Assembly (NCBI RefSeq): GCF_030272615.1
Contig: NC_081414.1
Location: forward strand, 5,025,501 to 5,089,500
Direction: 5' to 3'
DNA length: 64,000 nt
From: Cryptomeria japonica
Taxonomy: Eukaryota; Streptophyta; Pinopsida; Cupressales; Cupressaceae
The translations under genes and the position numbers were made by a program. The notes beneath the pieces were generated by a model. The model had not been told where the DNA came from and ran no database searches. It saw nothing but the letters and a program-made list of their open reading frames with translations. Below, piece by piece: positions 10,861-22,892 of the stretch; positions within the stretch are counted from its first letter, which is position 1; the number at the start of each line of letters is the position of its first letter.

Positions 10861-11992
10861 TGCCTCTTGATTTAAAACTTGTTAAAACCTTTTGTAAAAA
10901 AAATTCTTAAACTTAAAATAATCAATGCGTGTGTATGTTTTATCTCTTGCACATTCTTGAAGTTTTTGAGATGTTGTGGAGCTCATCTATAATCTTTACG
11001 ACCCAAATTGCTTTGGTGGTTGTAGTGAGGAGGACTTCTAGACCTAACATTCCACCCAATTGATATAGTTCTACGAGACTTGGTCTAATGTTCTTGGGGA
11101 GAGTCCATCATGATGATCGTTTTGCTCCTCAATCTTTTCCTTTAGGTCTAGGTTTAGGAAAATTCTACTACATATGGTTCCCAGCCTTACTCTCAAGATC
11201 ATGCTCCAATGAATACCTCTCCAGGGGCTTTTTTTCTTGCTAGTCATGAGTCTGCTCTGACAGTTTCTTTTGATTGGTTATTGTAATGGTGAAAATATAG
11301 GGTTTTCACCACTGAATATAAGAAAACCACTAATTTTGCTTAAGGATCGTTACATTAGGGAAAGATAGGAATTTGATAGATCTAAACCTAAAAGATATAG
11401 ACTCTAATCAGATTCTAGGGCTCTTAGATGTGCCTCTTCTTTCCCTTGAGTTGAATTTGATTTGAATTTTTTGAAGATATTGAAATTAGGGTAAATGTGT
11501 GTAAATTGAAGCAATTTTGCATAAACAGTGAGCTACAATCATCAAATGGAGCTATGAACCTAGATTTGAGCAATATGTGAATGTTTGGATTTGTTCCCAA
11601 AAGGTCGACCTAAATTGTCAGGACCATAATGTTGGTTTCTCTGGTCCTTCCAACTTTTTGTTGTCCAAAAGGGAACATTGGCCTGGTGATAATTTACGAT
11701 GTTATAGGTACAATCCCTGGAAAAGAACCTAAGCGATTTTGAAGTTTTCCTAAATTGGAAGAATGTCCTCCCTCAGGCTAGTTCTATCATTAAAAATTTG
11801 AGAGAGATGATCATCTCTTATCGTAAGAGTTTGGAGTTTCTTAGGTATTGTTAATGGTACCAGAGTCTCATGTGTCTCTTGATGTACCCAAGCCTTAGGA
11901 CACTCAGTCCAACATAATTGGTCCTCATATTGGTGTTGCTATGCATAGGGTGTCAATTGATGTTATATTTGATAACACCATTCTAAGCATTA
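10861..11992 (+). other. Untranslated leader of element A
   Basis: No long frame. The stretch lies between the proposed primer site and the gag-like frame and reads as a retroelement leader. No separate feature was recognised. Confidence 0.35.
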
Positions 11993-12856
11993 TTGTATCT
12001 TAGACTCCCTTGGGGTATACTGATCATACTTTTAGCTCTACTACTGCTACATCCACAACTCATGCTCTTGGTGTTTGGTGTTGGTGCTAGTATCGACTTT
12101 GATCCTCATGTTTGTTTTGGTGTCAGTCCTAGTGTTGCTATTGGTGTCGATGCTACTATTTCTACTAGCATGCATAATATGCCTCCACCTCCTTTGTTTG
12201 TCAATCCTATCTTAAACACCATATTGCAAAATATGGGACAACTTCGGCAATAGCTTGCCAATCTTACCAATGATGCTAATCAACCCTCTCTCACACCATT
12301 TTACCATCGTAGCCCACTCGCAGTGCATATCCTTAATGACAACCTTCCCCAAGGGGTTGAGAGTATAAAATTTGATTAATACAATGACGATGGAGACCCT
12401 CAATTTCACATTGGTTCTTTTCTTACTTTATGCAATGATTATCATAATCAAAATCATGTTCTGCTTAAAATATTCTCTTGGTCTCTTAACGGGACTATGT
12501 TAGAATGGTATAGTCCTTTACCTAATTATTCAATTCAAATTTTTGATCAATTAATGGATGCATTTCTTGAATGGTTTTAGGCTAACATTAGCAACAAGAT
12601 CACCATCACTAACATTTTTCATTGCAAACAAAGTTCGAGTGAGAAGTTAAAAGATTTTATATCGAGATACCAATCTATATCTACCAAAATCCCTTATGCC
12701 TTACCAAATGGTGACCTTCAAAGGATGTTCAATGGCAGTTTGTAGCAGATACTAAAGGAGAAGCTCTTCTTGAATAGATATCAAAATTTGTTTAATCTGT
12801 GTAGTGTTCTCATTGATTATCAGTATATGTTGGTTCAATTTGCCGACCTACTTTGA
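11993..12856 (+). pseudogene. gag: Ty3/gypsy gag (element A), broken by stops
   Basis: Gag forms the virus-like particle in which reverse transcription occurs. One frame runs from 11993 and holds the plant retrotransposon gag domain: FHIGSFLTLCNDY, then LLKIFSWSLNGTMLEWYSPL, then FDQLMDAFLEWF, SSEKLKDFISRYQSI and KEKLFLNRYQ. These blocks are in family order and spacing. The frame is interrupted by TAG at 12251, TAA at 12377, TAG at 12578 and at least one more stop. The first three fall where Gln is expected, so each is one C-to-T change from CAG or CAA. The zinc knuckle follows in another frame, so a frameshift lies near 12860-13030. Confidence 0.8.
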
Positions 12857-13032
12857 ATTCTCATGTTGATGCCTTTGGAGGTGCATCTTCCTCAGGTGGG
12901 TCCCAAAAAAGCAAAGTTGTAGCTAATGTAATCATAATTCCTCAATCTGCAATTATGAAAAACACACTAGAGCCTCAACGTAATCGTCTATTCACTAAGT
13001 TATATGATTCTTATTTGAGTGTATTATAATAA

Positions 13033-13827
13033 TTGTTGAAAAACAACTTGGTGACCCTTCCCAAGATAAGACCTCTTCTAAATAATAGGCCATACCCTCC
13101 TTGGTATGATGCTTCAAAGTTCTATCAATATCACCATGTGCCTGGTCATGATACTGAACATTGTATATGTCTAAGACACATTCTCCAAGACCACATAGAT
13201 AACAATTCCATTCAAGTAAAATATAAGAAGCATAAATATAATAAGTTTATGGATAAAATAAATAGTAAATTGCAGCTCTATACCGATTTGTTCCTACCTC
13301 ATTCGTCAAATTTTATTTTTGCATCATTTGCTCCTACATCAAGTGACTGTCCTTATGTAACCATGGTCACCATCACTCTGATTTCTCTCCCAACTCAAAG
13401 AACTAAGAGTATGGATATATCACTCACGACTCTTGACTTGTCATACAGTGGAAAGCCTTCTCCTTTCTACATCCCTAGTAAAATTAATGGTAACATTTTC
13501 ACGCATGTTATAGTTGACTCATCATGCAGAGTCGATGTAATTACAGAGGAGGCCCTCTTCATCAATGACCTTCATCAAGAAAAATATGGTGAGTTTCATG
13601 CTACCCTTTGTACACATGATGGACTTTTTGTTCCACCCATGGAGAGCACTACCTTGATGGTCCTTGTGGTACCCAAGATAGTATCTAGTATATTTGTTGT
13701 CATCCTTGAGTCCAACCTATTATGTGTGTTGCTAGGTATTCCTTGGATGATTGATATGGATATTGTCCCCTCTATAGTGCACAAATGTCTTAAGTTTCAT
13801 CATGAGGTCATCTTGAACACTATCTGA
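13033..13827 (+). pseudogene. Element A zinc knuckle and aspartic protease (264-codon open frame)
   Basis: Near residues 25-50 a motif reads YQYHHVPGHDTEHC, the gag zinc knuckle of Tat-like gypsy elements, but its first Cys is Tyr. Near residues 145-255 the protease domain appears: FYIPSKINGN, the active-site region IVDSSCRVDVIT (13513-13548), and LLGIPWMIDMD. The retropepsin active site is normally Asp-Thr/Ser-Gly; here it is Asp-Ser-Ser (13516-13524), so activity is doubtful. The protein would cut the Gag-Pol precursor. It is open for 264 codons and ends at TGA 13825. A different frame follows downstream, so this is a fragment of a once-continuous polyprotein. Confidence 0.75.
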
Positions 13828-15243
13828 TATATTAGATATTGGTCACTAGTGTCTCGTGAGGGCTTTGCTCTTGATCATTTTTAACCTACTCTAATTGGAC
13901 CTATGCTTCTCCATGGTGATCTATTATATAAGACATTATAAGATCGATGAATTAGCATCTAGATCAATCCAACCTATTGTGTCTTTGGCTCCACCTCCAT
14001 CTCTCTTTGCTCTTGTATTGCAGTGTGCTTCATCTTGAACTCCCTCTTTGTCAAGGGTTAAAGACAAGCTTGTTCTTCAAGTTGGTCCTCTACATTCATT
14101 GAGGACCATGCAAGCACCCACACTATCAAATTCTAAGGCCCATCATCTACTTTAGTTGTCTGTCCTTACATATATCCTTCATCCTACTTCATATGGAAAG
14201 GGAAAAGATTCACCACATGCTTGCCCTTCTCCTTTGACTCTTGAATCCCAACCTCTTAGGTCTCGTCCTGTTCCTCTGACTACTCCTAGGGAAAAATGAG
14301 GAAAGGTGTCTGCAGTTGAGCCCACAATGCCTACCATGGTAGCACCTTTTGCTTTATTAGTTGGGCCTTCCTCTCTGTCAACAATAACATCAACAACCTC
14401 TCTTATGGAGGGGAATGCCATTGAGTCTTTTTAGTCTTCTCTTCTTGGTCCCCATCTATATCTGAATCGTCCTGCATGCAAGTGTAAGCATCATTGATGG
14501 GCGATGGAAAAGGAATGTGAGGTTTCTTTAAAGGATAAGGGTGAATCTTTGATGCCCACTTCTAATTACTCTACATTTGTGCCTTCTTTAATTTTTGTTT
14601 CTCTTATCGCTAGCTCTACATTTTTTTCTACTCCATCATCCATGTTGATTCTTATCACTTTAGAGATTGTCGATGAGCCTCATGCTAAGTGGGTATAGGT
14701 ATTTATTGCTCCCTCCTTGGAGATGTCTCTTATCACCTCCCTACCCAATATCCCTCCATTTTCCCAGCATATATACATGTTTTGTTCGTACATAGGTGGT
14801 ATCTAGTGCAACATTGTATGGTCCTCTCACTTCATCCTTGCATCTTCATCACAAAATTTCCTAGGTCCTCGGACCTTCTACAATTCATGTGAAGCCCTCA
14901 CCTCATCTACCTAAGCATAAGTTTGAACAGGATCTTGTTCCTGAGTTTTGTCATTGAAAATTAGTTCTTGTGACCTTTCTATCTACATCTATGTTTGTTG
15001 AGGATAATTTGCCTTCTCTGGAGTTTATCATCACCACCCTTCTAGAGATTGACAATGTGGCTCCTATTTCACAGTCTCTGACTAAGACACCTGCCTCTTC
15101 TTTGAAGAGGTGCAGGTTTGACTCTCTAGAGGAGATCTTGGCATTGTCAATCCAATCTTCACACAATCATTAACTCTTGCCTCACATGAGTTTTTAGATG
15201 AGAATGTTGAGGTAGCACCATCCTTGGCTCTTGTTGTTGGTGA
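13828..15243 (+). pseudogene. Element A protease-RT linker, cut by element B
   Basis: Broken Ser/Thr/Pro-rich frames (for example 14504-14698 and 14970-15173) fill the place where Tat-like elements carry a poorly conserved linker between protease and RT. The last frame reads FLDENVEVAPSLALVVGD up to the insertion point of element B at 15244. Reading resumes in the same frame after the duplicated GGTGA at 41613-41617 (MPSSTLVIIPL and on). This continuity shows A was one element before B landed. Confidence 0.65.
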
Positions 15244-15951
15244 TGTAGAAACCTAAAATTGTTCTAGCCTAATTAAATAAATATTTTATCCCAAGCCTTC
15301 TATTAATTAAATAGATCTTTATTTATTTAATTATTTCACTAATAATCCTCTTCTAGCCTTTCCCCATTTGAATAAATATTTTTATTTATTTAAATTATCC
15401 TTTCTCTAAATTAAATAAATATTTCATTTATTTAATAGGCTCCACCTCTTCAATTAATTAAATAAATTTGTATTTATTTAATTAATTCATTAAATTTCCA
15501 TCCATGATAAGTGTCATTCATCTCTTAGTTTACCTTTAACTACCTCTCTAATATTTTATCATTTCATATACCTACCCTCTAATTTGAGTTGTCCGCTTAT
15601 CCTTCCACCTCTTAATCCTAGCCCTCTATTTTTAAGGTATTATCTATAAAAGATAATTATTTTCCTATCCTTCCATATCTCAATCAATTACAAGTACCTA
15701 CACTTTGTCAAATTGCATACTCAACCACCATCCATTCTCTATTGATCTCTTGTACCCACATAAAATATGAGAGAAACAATATCAAGCAAGATCAATGGAG
15801 ATGAGAGGACAATGAAGACAAGCCCTTGGAGCATGTGAATGGTATAATCTTTCTTTATTTGATGTTTTGCATGTTACTTGGTTATTCATTGGTTTTATAT
15901 TGGATTATATTGTAGGATTAGGGTTTTAATGGTTAATTCTCTTAGGTTTTA
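15244..15951 (+). mobile_element. 5' LTR of element B, truncated at its 3' end
   Basis: Matches 40854-41585 over its whole length, by eye roughly 85-90% identical. It starts TGTAGAAACCTAAAATTG and contains a series of AT-rich palindromes built on AATTAAATAAAT/ATTTATTTAATT, then CAACCACCATCCATTCTCTATTGA and GGAGCATGTGAATGG. Homology stops after CTTAGGTTTTA at 15951, so the last ~30 bases present in the 3' copy (ending GCATAAACA) are gone. The third base of the CACC motif has changed (GTAGAAACC). Confidence 0.85.
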
Positions 15952-17490
15952 GTTTCTGTGTTGTTTGAAGAGACCATGAAGACAAATATTGGGACAAAAA
16001 AAGAAAAACACAACATCTTTATTGCCAAATCATTGACAGAACAAGAGTGACCTAGGTTTACAAAGTTCTTCAAAGAACACCAAATCAATTTTGCATGGTC
16101 CTACATAGATATGCTTGGATTAGATCCCTACCTTGTCATGCATCATTTGAGAGTAACACCAAGCACAAACCTGGTTAAGAAAAAGTTGAGAAAGATGCAT
16201 CCGTAGGTGGCATTGTTGGTCAAGGTTGAACTTGAGAAGTTGTTGGATGTTGGTTTCATAAGACCTATTGACTATCATGAATGGATCTCAAATCTTGTAC
16301 CTATTGGAAAACTAGATGGCAACATCAAAATATGCATAGATTTCAAAGACATGAACAAGGCTTGTCCCAAATATGACTTTTCATTGCCTAACATTGATTT
16401 GATTATTTATATCGCAACTAGATATGTAATTCTATCATTAATGGATGGATTCTTGGGATACAACTAGATTAAAATTGCACCTGAAGATCAACACAAGACT
16501 ACTTTTATGTGTCCTTAAGGAACCTTTTGTTGTAAGAACATGGCCTTTGGACTAAAAAACGTAGATGCTACATATTAGAGAGCTATGACCATGATCTTTC
16601 ATGATATCATGCATATTACAATGGAAGACTATGTAGATGACCTCTTGGGAAAGTCGATCACAAGAAAAGACCATTTGAATGTCCTAGCAATAATCTTTGA
16701 TCGATTGAAAAAATACAAAGTCATATTGAATCCCAAGAAATGTGTCTTCAGGGTAACCCCTGATAAGATCCTAGGATACATAGTGACACAATGAGGCGTT
16801 GAAGTGGATCTAGCTAAAGTCAAAGAAATTTTAGAAATGCCTCCTCCAAAGAACATCAGTCAACTAAGGTCATTGCAAGGAAAACTCTTATTAATCCACA
16901 AGTTCATTGCTCAAATTGTAGATAAATGTCATCCATTCACACATCTGCTTCATAATAATATCAAATATAGATGGGATGATAGGTGCCAACAAGCATTTTA
17001 TTTGCTCAAAGAATGTCTCGTGAATCAACTAGTTCTTATGCAACCAATCCAAGGAAAACCTTTGTTACTTTACAAATCAGCAACAAAAACAACGCTGGGG
17101 ACACTTCTTGGCACAACAAGATCATGAAGGAAAAGAGCGAGCTATCTTACACTAAATTACACTCCTATTGAGTGTGTGTATGTGTGTGTCTTGTCATGGT
17201 TTTTGCTTCATAGAAATTGCAAACATTACATGCTCACTCATGAGACCAAGCTCATAGTGAGAATTAATCCACACAAGTACCTACTCAATAAAGCAACTCT
17301 TACAAGCAAATTGTCAAAATGGGTAATAATATTAAGCAAGTTTTATATTGAGAATGTTGATATAAAAGCCATAAAGGGACAAGTTATTGTAGATCAACTC
17401 ACAGATGGACCAATAATTGATGATTATCCTCTTATATCAAAGTTTCTAGATGAATCCATCCTAGAAGTGACACAAAAAAAACAATGACAA
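15952..17490 (+). pseudogene. Element B reverse transcriptase and gypsy RNase H, broken
   Basis: Copies element RNA into DNA. Sequence before the first open piece reads FFKEHQINFAWSYIDMLGLDP, then EKLLDVGFIRPIDYHEWISN, FKDMNKACPKYDFSLPNID, and the catalytic EDYVDDLLGKS with YVDD intact at 16630-16641. FRVTPDKILGYIV and PPKNISQLRSLQGKL follow, then the RNase H region with VIILSKFYIENVDI at the end. Stops occur at about 16204, 16465, 16516, 16576 and 16792, and a frame disturbance near 17125. Most stops are TAG, TAA or TGA at expected Gln, Arg or Trp positions. The frame lies directly behind the truncated LTR, with no gag or protease. Confidence 0.85.
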
Positions 17491-17880
17491 CTCTATTTTG
17501 ATGGATCCTTCAAATAGCACAGAGCAAGCAAAGGCATAATTTTCATCACACCTCTAGGATATTACATTCTAAAGTCATACGAATCTTTTCATTACACTGA
17601 CAATATTGCAAAATATGAGGCACTTACTACAGATCTAAGGGTTGCAGTACAATGGAAGATCTAGGAGCTTCATGTTTTTGTTGACTACCAACTTGTAATC
17701 CATGAAACAAATAATTGTTATTACACTAAAGATGAGAATCTGATTCCTTGCAAGAAAATGCTCGATGACTTTAAGAAATACTTTTAGGAGATAGTATTTG
17801 AGCAAATACCTAGAGAAAGAAATCGAGTTGCAAATGTCATGGCTACAATAGCTTCTCAATCGACATGCCATAGAATACAA
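17487..17880 (+). pseudogene. Element B second, archaeal-type RNase H (aRH)
   Basis: Reads QLYFDGSFK, then ASKGIIFITPLGYYI, HYTDNIAKYEAL, LHVFVDYQLVIHETNN and PRERNRVANVMATIAS. This is the extra RNase H of Tat-clade gypsy elements: the usual 'YFDGS' Asp, the 'NNxAEYEAL' Glu (here DNIAKYEAL) and the third Asp (here VDYQLV, usually GDSQLV) are recognisable. In-frame stops are few (after FDGSFK, before ELHVF, after KKYF). Element C carries the same domain at its right end with GDSQLV intact. Confidence 0.8.
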
Positions 17881-18135
17881 CATGTTGTGAGTTTTTTATG
17901 GATAATCTTTTGGTCCCTTCATATGAGATCCCTCCATTTGAACTTCTATGTGTTATTTATCCTGATTCCCATTAGTACAATGAATTTTTCTTCTACCTCC
18001 ATGATATCACCCTTCTGCCTAACCTTTCTAACAATCAACGTCGTACCTTCATTCAACAAACCTCTCGCTATGTCATTATTGTTGACACACTTTACCACTA
18101 GGGTCTCGATGGTACTCTCCTTAGATGTTTAGAAA

Positions 18136-19227
18136 CTGAGGAAGTTCAAATTTCATTATGAGAGGTTGACTAAGGTATATATGTTGCTCACTCTAGTGGG
18201 CAAACCTTAGCCAAGAAACTTACGAGGACTTCTTAATACTGGGATACAATGAAAAAAGATGCTTATCATCTCATCAAGAAATGCAAGCAATGTCAGATTC
18301 ATGGAGACTTGAAACACACATCAACATATGAACTTCAACCAATCATTTTGTTGTGGCCATTTTGTCAATGGGGACTCAATCTCGCGGGTAAGATTCACCC
18401 GATCATCCAATGTCCACAAGTTCATCATCATAGCCATTGCATATTTCATAAAGTAGATTAAAGTCATTCCCCTTGCTAAAATCACCAGTAAGAATATCAA
18501 TACCTTCACCCTCAATTACATCATTTATCGATACGGTATTCACCTTTCCATCGTCACAGATGATGGGTGTCCTTTCAAGAATCAAGATGTTTTTGAACTT
18601 TGTGACAAATTTCATATCCAACATCGATTTTCTACTCCATACTATCCCCAAGGAAATGGTCAAGCTAAGGCATCTAATAAAACTATTCTTAAAATTCACA
18701 ATAAGACAGTCAATGATGTTGGCCTAAATTGGCACATCCAACTCAAGCCTGTCTTATGGGCCTATCACACAAGTGTCCAAACCCCTACTAGAGCTAAACC
18801 CTACTCGTTAGTCTATGGTTTCGAAGTCATCTTGCTTATCAAGGTTGAGTTACCATCTTTACGGGTCTCCTTGCACGATCTTATCAGTAATGAAGACTAT
18901 AGTGTCTCCCGCTTACATGACTTGGAATTGATAGATGAGCGCAAACAGAATGCATTCAATCACCCTAAAGCATATTAGAAATGAATGAGATGAAATTACA
19001 ATCATAAGATAAAGCCTCACACATTTGAGGTAGGTGACTTGGTCCTTAGAGAAAATCCTAAAAATCAAGAGGCTTGTGAGAAACAAGGTAAATTTGAACT
19101 AAATTGGCTCAGCCCCTACATTGTTGCAACAGTTTATGGCTCAAGCGCTAATCAATTATCTACCCTTGAAGGTGAACCACTAGATGATCCTATCAACAAC
19201 GTGCACCTCCGTAGATTTTACACATAG
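18136..19227 (+). pseudogene. Element B integrase and C-terminal tail, catalytic Glu lost
   Basis: Inserts element DNA into the genome. The zinc-binding segment ends with KKCKQCQIHGD (18273 on). The core shows IVTDDGCPFKN (second Asp), then YYPQGNGQAKASNKTI. The conserved Glu of GQAEAS is Lys here (AAG, 18667-18669), which removes the third catalytic residue. The last frame (19039-19227) reads LVLRENPKN, GKFELNWLSPYIV and NVHLRRFYT, the usual end of Tat-like pol; no chromodomain is seen. Frameshifts split zinc, core and tail. Confidence 0.85.
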
Positions 19228-19726
19228 TTTTTCAGAGAATCCCTCAAAAATATTAAAAAAAATGCAAAATATAAAAAATACAAAACAATCATAAAAATTA
19301 AAAAACATCACATTGATGAAAACTTGGCAAAAAGGCATATTGTGTGACATAAAAAAATGAAAAAAAAAAGTTAAGAGAAATAAGTCTATCCAATGGTGAA
19401 AACCACTACGATGGCACCATGGGTAAGTACCATGGTGAAAATCGGGTTATAGGTGCCACGTGTAGGGACTTTTTGCTCCTCCCTCCTTCAAGACTCGACA
19501 TCATTCTTTCAATTTGCACACACTCACATCCCCTCACCCCATAATAAACTTGTTCACCCCCATCATGGTTTGTTATTAATTTACTTGGGATCGTTTCATC
19601 ATACATAATAAACCTCTGTCACCTTTTTGCTTTGCCCTTAATAATCAGGTAATATCTGTAACTGGGGGCATATCCTTGACCTAGTAATGGAAGTGGATCT
19701 TTGGCATCTCATGTTGTGAGGAGCAT
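19228..19726 (+). other. Element B post-pol spacer, first part
   Basis: Non-coding. It closely matches, in reverse, element C around 62000-62400: both share CAAGTACCATGGTGAAAA, TGCTCCTCCCTCCTTCA and TCATGGTTTGTTATT. The spacer is interrupted at GAGCAT (19721-19726) by the copia element and resumes at 28834. An A-rich stretch follows the pol stop (19240-19380). Confidence 0.75.
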
Positions 19727-22700
19727 TGTTGGCATTACAATAAGTTTGTTGGTATGAGGATATTGAGAAGGTTGTTGGAGATTGATGATATAATTAACAA
19801 AGGATGATTATTGACTTAATCATATTATTTTGTCATTGATGTCAAGCAATTGATTTTATGATTCAGTATGATGTTGCCATATCTTAAAGAGTATGTTTTG
19901 ATGAGTATAAAGATGTCGGTAAATGACACAAAAAGAATGTGAAAATAAAGGGGAGTAATAAGTCATTCAATGGGTAACTATTACTGAGTTAGACAGTGAT
20001 GAGATTATGTTGTTTTGATTGTTTTGATACCTATATATGTGTATTCAAAGATTGAATAAGAAGGAGAAAAGATTTCATGCAATAGAATGAGTAAAGGTTT
20101 GATACTATTCTATTTTACCGAGCAAGGAGCCAATCGGTAAATTCCAAGGTTATCGATGTCGGTTAAAGAAGAAAGAAGTCATCGAGTGTCATCAGCAAGC
20201 AAAGCTACCGAGACAGTAACCGAGATGAATACAGAATGTCTACCGAGTAAAGTTTAGAATTAACCAAGCATCAACCGAGCAGTAACATAATGCATTGGAT
20301 GAATAAATACATTATTAAATGAAGGATGCCAATGAGCTGGAGATTTATAGAAGATTGGAATGTTGTGCAAGAAGTTTGTTAAGGATCAACGACAATGAAA
20401 ATTCAAGAGTTAGATCTACAACACAAATTGAACGATCATAACCGAGCACAAGATCTGATGGCTAAGATTAATCATGGGAAATTTGAATAAGGAGATTAAG
20501 CGGTTAGGAAATGCTTATAAATAAGGAAAAGTTGATGAACAATGTATGCGGGCAAATAGAAGAACAGTGACGAAGCTGAAGTGATTACAAAGTACTGAAA
20601 TTTGAAGATCTGATTGAAGAACAAAGTGAGAAGCCCAACAAGGAGGAAGATAAGTCTTATGACAAGATGATTTTGAGCACATAGAGTCTGCTATAACATT
20701 TCAGATGTGAAGTTGCAGATATATTTTATTACTGTTATTTATTTTTGTAAGTGACAGGAAATCTCTTAACCGAGTGGACCTAACAGTCTTATTTGTAAAT
20801 CCTCTAGCAAGGTAACATTCTAATTGAGTGTTTGAAATCCTTTGACAAGGTCACTTCTAACAAAGTGCAAGATTCTGATAGATCTGAGGGAAATCCATTG
20901 ACCAGGTCACATCTAGCAATGTGTTTATGTAATCTTTAACAAGATTGACTTTTAACCGAGCATACTCTAGAAGAGTATATTTTCTTTTGGGTCCGAAATC
21001 CCACAGTGGTTTTTCCCTATTTGGGTTTCCACGTTAAATATGGTTGTAGCGTCGTAAATTGTACGCACTCGCTAGGGTGGTACAATTTCACACCTAGTTT
21101 AGCACCCGCCTTAGTGCATTTTGCATTCTGCATTGCATTTCTCCTTAAGCGCTTAATTAATCAAATTAATTAGGTCTAAGGTCCTATTTCATCATTCTCT
21201 ACATCATAAAGTTGGGCCCTTTCACTAAAGCGTGCCCTTCGCATTTTATTCCTCCAATACATCACTTAATCAAAAACCCTAATTAAGTCCTATTCCGAAC
21301 TTGGGGGCTTGGTTTCGGGGTCAAAACATCTCGAAATCACCTGTAACTTCGGGATTCTCTCTAAAATCATCATATCCGACGGCCCTGAAAATTTGGTGAA
21401 AAGTTGCCAGGACCGTGGCGCCCGGTGCACATGGTCCTGGACATTTTTCCCAAAATTTTAGGAGCATGATCCAATCATAAAATAAAGCTTAACCCCAAGA
21501 AATTGGCGGGATATTCAATCTCTAGGTCGGCCAAAATATGAATTTACGACCTAGGGTTTCATACATAAAAGCTCTCTTTCCTCATTTGAAGGGATCGGAT
21601 TTTTGTTTCTGGGAACTTCATATGCAGTGAAAGGGCAGATCTTTGAAGACTTCAACATCTTACAACATCTTTCTATCAAGCATCTATCAAATTCATTCAT
21701 CCACTTAGGGCTTGGAAGACATTGAAGAACAATAGGAGATTACCGACTGAAGATTGGCTTGTACTCCTCCCTTGAGGGTTGGGTATGATTTCGTATTGTT
21801 TTCATGTCTTTGCATAAGCTTTGATACGTCATTTATTCACGCTTTAGATCACATTGCATCTTGATTTAGAGCATTTACATTATCATTTGCAAGCAATTAG
21901 GGTTTACTTTCTAGGTTGCTCTAGTTTGCTTTCTTGCATTTTGGACCTTGCACACACACTAGGTCTGCACACACAATACAGTTTACAAAACAACTTGGCT
22001 ATTCATGGAGGTGGAAATCACCGAAGCGGGGGTTTGACTAAGGCAAAACCCTATATAGCCGCCCCTCCCCCTTTTCAGATATTATTGCAGGTTTCGGGAT
22101 TCGGACGATGCCGCGGGATACAGATCCGGAGAGAGAAGGTTGGAACAACACTCTGTGTGAAATTGCAGAGCAGGAGACCAGGACAGGGGCGCTGGGCGCC
22201 CTGGTCCCTAGGACAGAGGTGCTGGGCGCCCTGGTCCTTAGGACAGACAGTTTGCAGACAGTTTCCAGGCAGTGTTTCAGAGTGCAGAACCGCAGTTTCC
22301 GGTGCAGTTTTCAGGACAGTGGCGCCCGCGCCCCCATCCCGAACATTTCCAGTCCGACTTCGACTCCGGGTACATTTCTGCATTCTTATTTCGTCCTTGT
22401 ACTTACAGTTGTTCATTGTTTAATCTCAATTCTGCAATCTTGTTATTGGTTCGTACTTGCATTTTGGGATTAGGGTTTGAACTTGCATCACTTGATCTTA
22501 CAATTTCAACAAGGGAATAGAAATCCTAATAGATATCCCGTGGCTCTCTCTTTCGCCAAAAGAAGTAGCCAATTGTGCGATATCTCTAGGCTCTTTCGTA
22601 TTCCGTAATGTGTGTCAAAAGGTAGGATTAGGGCATGATTAACCTAGTCTCGCTTTTTCCCCCACACAATGGTGTTAAATGTGTTTTGATGTTTCAAGTT

Positions 22701-22831
22701 TATTAGTTTATGAGTTTGAATGATTTTCAGTCATAGTTGCATATCAAGTAAGTTCTACCAAGGTTGAATCTGATTAAAAGGTTGAATTGTGAGTTTATCT
22801 GATTCAACCCCCCCCTCTCATTAAACTAACA
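19727..22831 (+). mobile_element. Copia 5' LTR, split by a solo LTR
   Basis: Comprises 19727-21044 and 22674-22831, about 1.48 kb without the insert. It matches the 3' LTR 27301-28833 except for a deletion of ~75 bases near 20455 (the 3' copy has extra sequence at about 28012-28088) and scattered substitutions. It ends with GATTCAACCCCCCCCTCTC and ACTAACA next to the primer site. ACCGAG recurs throughout both LTRs and the coding region. Confidence 0.9.
21045..22668 (+). mobile_element. Solo LTR (TGTAGCGTCG family) with ATGGT target duplication
   Basis: Starts TGTAGCGTCGTAAATT and ends CCCCCACACA, 1,624 bp, flanked by ATGGT at 21040-21044 and 22669-22673. The copia 3' LTR shows the uninterrupted site (CTGGTGTTAAATG near 28683), which proves the insertion. 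No internal genes remain, so it arose by LTR-LTR recombination. Its first 16 bases reappear inverted at 43026-43041, marking another LTR of the family. Short frames inside (for example 22108-22473) are GC-rich chance frames. Confidence 0.92.
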
Positions 22832-22833
22832 AT

Positions 22834-22845
22834 TGGTATCAGAGC
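22834..22845 (+). other. Copia primer-binding site (initiator Met tRNA type)
   Basis: TGGTATCAGAGC lies two bases after the 5' LTR end (22831). It is the classic plant copia primer site, complementary to the 3' end of initiator methionine tRNA. Confidence 0.95.
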
Positions 22846-22892
22846 TAGAAATTCGAAAGAAAAGTTTAAGGAACTTGAGGCAAGATTCGAAG

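Noticed and set aside
22108-22473. Overlapping frames of 80-189 codons at 21854-22520, both strands
   Set aside because: They lie wholly inside a solo LTR with proven target duplication and have low-complexity composition; no gene is expected.
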